Both the position numbers and the translations under genes were made by a program. Below the pieces are notes generated by a model. It made no database searches. It was given only the letters and a program-made list of their open reading frames with translations, and was not told where the DNA came from. 64,000 nt of DNA, from positions 62,001 to 126,000 of the forward strand of contig NZ_VKAA01000005.1 in assembly GCF_007096635.1 (NCBI RefSeq). The letters run 5' to 3'. Origin of the DNA: Mycolicibacterium sp. 018/SC-01/001 (GTDB lineage Bacteria > Actinomycetota > Actinomycetes > Mycobacteriales > Mycobacteriaceae). How positions within the stretch are numbered: position 1 is the stretch's first letter; every line of letters begins with the position of its first letter. Positions 59,137 through 64,000 of this stretch are shown here, in pieces.

Positions 59137-60485
59137 AACAACCAGATTCGTCCTCGTCCAAGGGTCGCGCGTTGCGTATCGCACTGGCGGCCGTACTCGT
59201 GTTCGCTCTGGTGTCCGCGGTGTACCTGGTGTGGCCGTCACGCGGCGGCAACAAGGTGGTCGCCTTCTTCTCCTCGGCGGTGGGGTTGTACTCCGGCGAC
59301 GAGGTGCGCGTGATCGGCGTGCCGGTGGGCCGGATCGACTCGATCGAACCCCGCGCCAAGGACGTCAAGATCACGATGTCGATCGACGACGGGGTGAAGA
59401 TCCCGGCCGATGCGCAGGCGCTGATCATCTCGCCGAACCTCGTTGCGGCGCGGTTCGTCCAGCTGGCACCGGCGTACACCGGTGGCCCGGTGATGGCAGA
59501 CGGCGCCGAGATCGGACTGGACCGCACCGCCGTCCCGGTGGAGTGGGACGAGGTCAAAGAGCAGCTCACTCAACTCAGTTCACAGTTGGGGCCCCAGCAG
59601 AACTCGGTTCAGGGCCCACTGAAGGCGTTCGTCGACCAAGCCGCCGACACCCTCGACGGCAACGGTATTTCGTTCCGTCAGGCGATCCGCGAGTTGTCGC
59701 AGACCGCGGGACGGCTCGGCGACTCGCGAACCGACCTGTTCGGCACCGTGCGCAACCTGCAGGTGCTCGTCAACGCGCTGTCGAACAGCAACCAGCAGAT
59801 CGTGCAGTTCACCGATCATGTGGCCTCGGTGTCGCAGGTGCTCGCCGACAGCTCAGCGGATCTGGACAACACGCTCGGCACGCTGAATCAGGCGCTGTCC
59901 GACGTGAAAGGCCTTTTAGGCGAGAACAACAAGGCGCTCATCGATCAGGTGGGCAAGCTGACGGACTTCACCAACCTGCTCACCGAACACAGTGATGACA
60001 TCGAGCAGATCCTGCACATCACGCCGAACGGTCTGGCCAACTTCTACAACATCTACAACCCGGCGCAGGGCACCGTCGGCGGTCTGCTAACGCTGCCGAA
60101 CTTCTCGAACCCCGTGCAGTTCATCTGCGGTGGCACCTTCGACATCGGCGCTAACCCGGACAACTACAAGCGGGCGGAGATCTGCCGCCAGCGGATGGGT
60201 CCGGTGTTCAAGCGCATCGCCATGAACTTCCCGCCGCTGCTGTTCCACCCGATCAACAGCATCACCGCCTACAAGGGTCAGATCATCTACGACACCCCCG
60301 AGACGGAAGCCAAGGCCCAGACACCGGTGCCGTACCTGCAGTGGCAGAACGCCCCGGGATCGACGCCGCCACAAATCCCCCCCGGGGGAGCGGATCTGGC
60401 CGCGCTGTTCGCACCGACCGCGCCGACGCAGGGTTCGGGACCCGCTCCTGGCCCCACTCCGGCAGCGGCGGGGGGAGGCTCATGA
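59133..60485 (+). CDS. mce4D: Mce4D subunit
   Basis: A 450-residue Mce protein matching Rv3496c: anchor (~14-31), MCE domain (GLYSGDEVRVIGVPVGRIDSIEP, ~51-73), helical region with repeated Ser/Asn/Gln heptads, and a Pro/Ala-rich tail after about residue 400 (PGSTPPQIPPGGADLAALFAP). The ATG lies in an ATGA overlap with mce4C, and its own stop overlaps the lprN start in the same way. Confidence 0.94.
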   Translation: MKQPDSSSSKGRALRIALAAVLVFALVSAVYLVWPSRGGNKVVAFFSSAVGLYSGDEVRVIGVPVGRIDSIEPRAKDVKITMSIDDGVKIPADAQALIISPNLVAARFVQLAPAYTGGPVMADGAEIGLDRTAVPVEWDEVKEQLTQLSSQLGPQQNSVQGPLKAFVDQAADTLDGNGISFRQAIRELSQTAGRLGDSRTDLFGTVRNLQVLVNALSNSNQQIVQFTDHVASVSQVLADSSADLDNTLGTLNQALSDVKGLLGENNKALIDQVGKLTDFTNLLTEHSDDIEQILHITPNGLANFYNIYNPAQGTVGGLLTLPNFSNPVQFICGGTFDIGANPDNYKRAEICRQRMGPVFKRIAMNFPPLLFHPINSITAYKGQIIYDTPETEAKAQTPVPYLQWQNAPGSTPPQIPPGGADLAALFAPTAPTQGSGPAPGPTPAAAGGGS

Positions 60486-61651
60486 TCCGCAAGGTCATTC
60501 GCCCCGCGCTTGCGCTCGGCACCCTGACGATCCTGGTTTCCGGGTGTGAGTTCGGTGGGCTCAATTCACTGGACATGCCGGGCACCGCCGGGCACGGCGA
60601 CGGCTCCTACACCGTCACCGTCGAACTGCCCGACGTGGCGACGCTGCCCCAGAACTCACCGGTGATGGTCAACGACGTGACCGTGGGAAGCGTGTCCGGC
60701 ATCGACGCCGTGCAACGTCCCGACGGGACGTTCTACGCGGCAGTCAAGCTGTCGCTGGACAAAGACGTCAACCTGCCTGCCAACGCGGTCGCCAAGGTCG
60801 CGCAGACTTCGCTGCTGGGCTCCCAGCACGTCGAATTGGCCGAACCCCCGGAGAAGCCAGTCGGCCGGTTGGAGAACGGCTCGAACATCCCGCTGGATCG
60901 CACCGGCCGGTATCCGACCACCGAGGAGGTACTGTCGTCGCTCGGTGTGGTCGTCAACAAGGGCAATCTCGGTGCGCTGCAGGACATCACCGAGGAGTTC
61001 TACAACGCCGTGGTCGGCCGGCAGGGCACCTTCACCGACCTGATCCCACGGCTGGCCGAGCTGACGTCATCGCTGGACCGGCAGACCGACGACATCATCT
61101 CTGCCGCTGAGGGTCTCGACCGCTTCGCCGGCATCCTCGCGCGCAGCAAGGACAGCCTCGGTCGCACCCTGGACACGCTGCCCGCGGCGCTGGACGTGCT
61201 GGACCGGAACCGCGCCACCATCGTCGACACGTTCGCCGCGCTGCGCAGGCTCGCGGTCGTGGGCTCGAAGGTACTCTCCGAGACGAAGGTGGACCTGGCC
61301 GCCGATCTGAAGGACCTGTTCCCGGCGGTCAAGGCGCTCAACGACAACGCCGACGATCTCATCAGGAGCCTGGAGTTTCTGCCAACGTTCCCGTTCCACT
61401 ACCAGTACCTGCGCAAGGCGGTCCGCGGCGACTACCTCAACGTCTTCGTCACGTTCGACCTGACCCTGCGTCGTCTGGGCGAGACGGTGTTCACCACGTC
61501 GCTCGGGCTCGATCCGAACATGAAGCGGCTCAACGAGGTCATCAACACTCCGGACTTCCTGACCGGTGAGATGGCCAACCTGTCCGGCCAGGCGGCCGAC
61601 CCCTTCAAGATCGCACCGGGCACGGCGACCCAGCACGAGGGGGCACCGTAG
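60482..61651 (+). CDS. lprN: Mce4E lipoprotein subunit LprN
   Basis: A 389-residue Mce protein matching Rv3495c. In place of a transmembrane anchor it has a lipoprotein signal with lipobox LVSGC (Cys22). The MCE domain (TLPQNSPVMVNDVTVGSVSGID) and helical region follow. Lipidated E subunits are the rule in mycobacterial mce operons. ATG 60482 overlaps the mce4D stop; the open frame before it is out-of-frame reading of mce4D. Confidence 0.94.
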   Translation: MIRKVIRPALALGTLTILVSGCEFGGLNSLDMPGTAGHGDGSYTVTVELPDVATLPQNSPVMVNDVTVGSVSGIDAVQRPDGTFYAAVKLSLDKDVNLPANAVAKVAQTSLLGSQHVELAEPPEKPVGRLENGSNIPLDRTGRYPTTEEVLSSLGVVVNKGNLGALQDITEEFYNAVVGRQGTFTDLIPRLAELTSSLDRQTDDIISAAEGLDRFAGILARSKDSLGRTLDTLPAALDVLDRNRATIVDTFAALRRLAVVGSKVLSETKVDLAADLKDLFPAVKALNDNADDLIRSLEFLPTFPFHYQYLRKAVRGDYLNVFVTFDLTLRRLGETVFTTSLGLDPNMKRLNEVINTPDFLTGEMANLSGQAADPFKIAPGTATQHEGAP

Positions 61652-63400
61652 ATGCTGGACCGGCTCTCCAAGATCCAACTGTCGATCTTCGCGGTCGTCA
61701 CCGTCCTGACGGTCGGCGCGATCTCGATCTTCTACCTTCGCGTGCCCGAGGCGATCGGGTTGAACTCCTACCAGGTGACCGCCAACTTCACCGCGGCCGG
61801 AGGCCTGTACCAGAACGCCAACGTCACCTACCGCGGTGTCACCGTGGGCCAGGTGGAATCGGTCGGTCTGTCGGACAACGGCGTCATCGCGCACATGCGC
61901 CTCGACAGCGGAACACCGGTGCCTGCCAACGTCACCGCGACCGTCAAGAGCGTCTCGGCGGTCGGCGAACAGTACGTCGACCTGGTGCCACCCGACGATG
62001 CCTCGGGCGACACGTTGCGCAACGGCGCCGACATCCCGGTGAGCCGGACCGCGATCGGTCAGGACATCGCAGGTCTGCTCCAGCAGGCGGATGCATTGGT
62101 CAGCAGCGTGGGCAACAGCCGGATCAAGGATCTGCTCCGGGAAACGTTCAAGGCGTTCAACGGTTCCGGGCCCGAGCTCGCCCGGCTGATCCAGTCTGCG
62201 CGGCTGCTCGTCGACGAGGCGAACGCCAACTACGGACAGACCACACAGCTGATCGATCAGGCGGGCCCGTTCCTGGATTCGCAGATCGCCAGCGGGGACA
62301 ACATCCGTTCGCTGGCCGACGGGCTGGCCCGGTTCACCGGCGAGGTCGCAGGCGCCGACCCGCAATTGCGCACACTGCTGCAGACGGCCCCGGGCGCCGC
62401 AGGCGTGGCGAGCGAGACCTTCGAGGGCATCCGGCCCGACTTCCCCATGCTGGCGGCGAATCTGGCCAACTTGGGCCGGATCGGAGTGATCTACAACAAG
62501 TCCATCGAGCAGGCCCTGGTGATCTTCCCGGCCCTGATCTCCGCGCTGACCACCGTCGCCGGCGGCGTCCCCGCCGACGAGGGCGGCAAGCTGGACTTCA
62601 AGATCCACCTCAACGATCCCCCCAGCTGTTCGGTCGGCTTCGTCCCGCCGACGCAGATCCGTTCGCCGGCCGACACGACGCTGCGTGAACTGCCCACCGA
62701 TCTGTACTGCAAGACCCCGCAGAACGATCCGGCGGTGGTGCGCGGCGCCCGCAACTACCCATGCCAGGAGTTCCCCGGCAAGCGGGCGCCGACCATCCAG
62801 CTGTGCCGCGATCCGAAGGGCTACGTACCGATCGGCACCAATCCGTGGCGCGGGCCGCCGGTGCCGCTGGGCACCCCGATCGAGGACGGCCGGAACATCC
62901 TGCCGCCCAACAAGTTCCCGTTCATCCCGCCCCAGGTGGATCCGGATCCGGGCCCGCCCGTCGTCCAGCTGCCCCCGGGCGCGGTGCCCGGGCCCGGGCC
63001 GGCCCCGCACGCGCCGTTCCCGTTGCCTGTGCCGCCGAACGAGCCGGGGACCCCGCCACCGCCATGGCCCTACTTCGCGCCTCCGGACCAGGTGGTGCCG
63101 CCGTACGGCCGGACACCACCGCCGCCGGCGGCGCCGCCAGCGCCGGCCGCGCCCGCACCCGGCCCGGCCGCGCCCCCCGCCGCACCTGCGGCTCCGTCGG
63201 GCCCGCTGCTGCCCGCCGAGGCGGTACCGCAGGCGAGTGGCCCGGCGCCGCAGGCGGCGGGACCCGCGATGGCCACATACGACCAGAACGGGAAGTTCGT
63301 CGATCCCGCCGGCGGAACTGGCACGTTCGCCGGTGGAACTGACAAACTGGCGCCTGCAGAGAACTGGGTCGATCTGATGATGGCCCCGAAACAGCTATAG
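61652..63400 (+). CDS. mce4F: Mce4F subunit with long proline-rich tail
   Basis: A 582-residue Mce protein matching Rv3494c. Anchor (~8-27, LSIFAVVTVLTVGAISIFYL), MCE domain (GGLYQNANVTYRGVTVGQVESVGL, ~49-72), helical region, a four-Cys segment (PSCSV, LYCKT, YPCQE, QLCRD, ~325-385), and a long Pro/Ala-rich tail (~415-540) that could cross the cell wall. ATG 61652 directly abuts the lprN TAG. It is the last mce gene; the mam4A gene follows after 10 bases. Confidence 0.94.
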   Translation: MLDRLSKIQLSIFAVVTVLTVGAISIFYLRVPEAIGLNSYQVTANFTAAGGLYQNANVTYRGVTVGQVESVGLSDNGVIAHMRLDSGTPVPANVTATVKSVSAVGEQYVDLVPPDDASGDTLRNGADIPVSRTAIGQDIAGLLQQADALVSSVGNSRIKDLLRETFKAFNGSGPELARLIQSARLLVDEANANYGQTTQLIDQAGPFLDSQIASGDNIRSLADGLARFTGEVAGADPQLRTLLQTAPGAAGVASETFEGIRPDFPMLAANLANLGRIGVIYNKSIEQALVIFPALISALTTVAGGVPADEGGKLDFKIHLNDPPSCSVGFVPPTQIRSPADTTLRELPTDLYCKTPQNDPAVVRGARNYPCQEFPGKRAPTIQLCRDPKGYVPIGTNPWRGPPVPLGTPIEDGRNILPPNKFPFIPPQVDPDPGPPVVQLPPGAVPGPGPAPHAPFPLPVPPNEPGTPPPPWPYFAPPDQVVPPYGRTPPPPAAPPAPAAPAPGPAAPPAAPAAPSGPLLPAEAVPQASGPAPQAAGPAMATYDQNGKFVDPAGGTGTFAGGTDKLAPAENWVDLMMAPKQL

Positions 63401-63410
63401 GCAGGACGAG

Positions 63411-64000
63411 TTGGTAGAAGCTAGCCCGCGTGAGGCGAGCCGACCCGCTCGGCGTCGCGCCTCCCGCGCCGCCGGGCCGGCCACCGGTACCGAACCGGAG
63501 GTCCCGCCCGCGATGGTCGTCGACACCCCCGGGACAACCAAGGTCCGTCGGCCGGTCTCGACGTCGGCGGCGCCACCGCCGCGTCGGCGGGCCAACCGTG
63601 GCCTCGTCGCGCTCGTCTCGCTGCTGACTCTGGTGGTGCTCGCGGGTGCGCTCGGGGGCGGGGTGGCGTGGATGCTGCACGAGCAGCGGGCCCAGGAGGC
63701 GCAGCTGGCGCGCGACCAACGGTTCGTCGACACGGCCTCCCAGCTGGTGGTCAACATGTTCAGCTACACGCAGGACGACATCGACGACAGCGTGAACCGC
63801 TTCGTCAACGGCACCAGTGGCCCGCTGCGCGACATGCTCAGCCAGGGCAACAACGTCGACAACCTGAAGGCCATCTTCCGCGACACCAACGCCAGTTCCG
63901 AGGCGGTGATCAACGGCGCCGCTCTCGAAAAGGTCGACCAGGTGAGCGGCAACGCCGCCGTGCTGGTGTCCGCCCGGGTCACCGTGACCGACGTCGACGG
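63411..64000 (+). CDS. Mce-associated membrane protein Mam4A, 3' end outside window
   Basis: The first 196 codons of a gene matching Rv3493c (Mam4A). TTG 63411 is chosen as the start, with AGGA just upstream, giving MVEASPREASRPARRRASRAAG; ATG 63513 is a shorter alternative. A basic, Pro-rich head leads to one transmembrane helix (~68-88, GLVALVSLLTLVVLAGALGGGVAWML) and the conserved Mam domain (FVDTASQLVVNMFSYTQDDIDDSVNRF, GNAAVLVSARVTVTDVDG). Mam proteins stabilise the Mce complex. The frame is open to the window edge. Confidence 0.85.
   Translation, partial: MVEASPREASRPARRRASRAAGPATGTEPEVPPAMVVDTPGTTKVRRPVSTSAAPPPRRRANRGLVALVSLLTLVVLAGALGGGVAWMLHEQRAQEAQLARDQRFVDTASQLVVNMFSYTQDDIDDSVNRFVNGTSGPLRDMLSQGNNVDNLKAIFRDTNASSEAVINGAALEKVDQVSGNAAVLVSARVTVTDVD

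Overview
The window is high-GC actinobacterial DNA and almost certainly comes from a mycobacterium, most likely a fast-growing Mycobacterium/Mycolicibacterium. The right-hand 48 kb carries the mycobacterial sterol-catabolism regulon (kstD, hsaEGF, kshA, ltp3/ltp4, cyp142, echA19, fadD19, ilvX, fadD17, fadE26/27, fdxD, hsd4A) and ends in the mce4 sterol-import operon. An MPT63-family secreted protein, an Rv0203-like hemophore and a PGRS-like glycine-rich protein add support. Gene order parallels M. tuberculosis Rv3493c-Rv3538, without the PE/PPE genes found there and with extra genes. Family and locus assignments come from recognising the protein sequences, not from a database search.

Region 1 (1-10000) is a polysaccharide locus: the 3' end of a GDP-L-fucose synthase gene, a left-handed beta-helix acyltransferase, a secreted clan-A glycosidase lipoprotein (opposite strand), a Wzy/O-antigen-ligase-like membrane protein, two family 2 glycosyltransferases, a NodB-type deacetylase and a Wzx-like flippase. 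The last four or five of these are translationally coupled. A CelD/FemAB-like acyltransferase and a secreted protein of unknown function follow on the other strand. Together they look like a Wzx/Wzy-style extracellular glycan pathway.

Region 2 (10000-15900) holds surface and secreted proteins: a membrane-anchored protein with 12-residue PT-rich repeats and an acidic tail, a small anchored protein, an MPT63-domain protein with a 9-residue repeat tail, and a PGRS-like protein with no PE domain. Clear hairpin terminators separate the units.

Region 3 (15900-53900) is the sterol regulon. Eight exact matches to the KstR operator TNNAACNNGTTNNA lie in intergenic regions, plus one near-match, and most sit between divergent genes. 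Several target genes start 6-9 bases after a -10-like hexamer inside or beside the operator, which suggests leaderless mRNAs. The genes cover ring opening (kstD, kshA), the end of the HIP/2-hydroxydienoate branch (hsaEGF), side-chain oxidation and activation (cyp142, fadD19, fadD17, echA19, fadE26/27, hsd4A), C24-branched side-chain cleavage (ltp3, ltp4, DUF35 partner), and a second kshA/kstD pair next to a fadD17 paralogue. Interspersed are a hemophore, a RecQ helicase with a phosphoribosyltransferase-like tail, an IclR regulator and an MFS/TetR pair with its own palindromic operator.

Region 4 (53900-64000) is the mce4 operon: a near-consensus promoter with a KstR-like site in its spacer, then yrbE4A-yrbE4B-mce4A-B-C-D-lprN-mce4F and the 5' part of mam4A. 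Two of its junctions carry a short element that forms a tiny ORF (MSxxAKxR...) overlapping the stop of the gene before and the start of the gene after. The same element is tandemly duplicated at the start of the second kstD gene. This recurring junction element is the least explained signal in the window.
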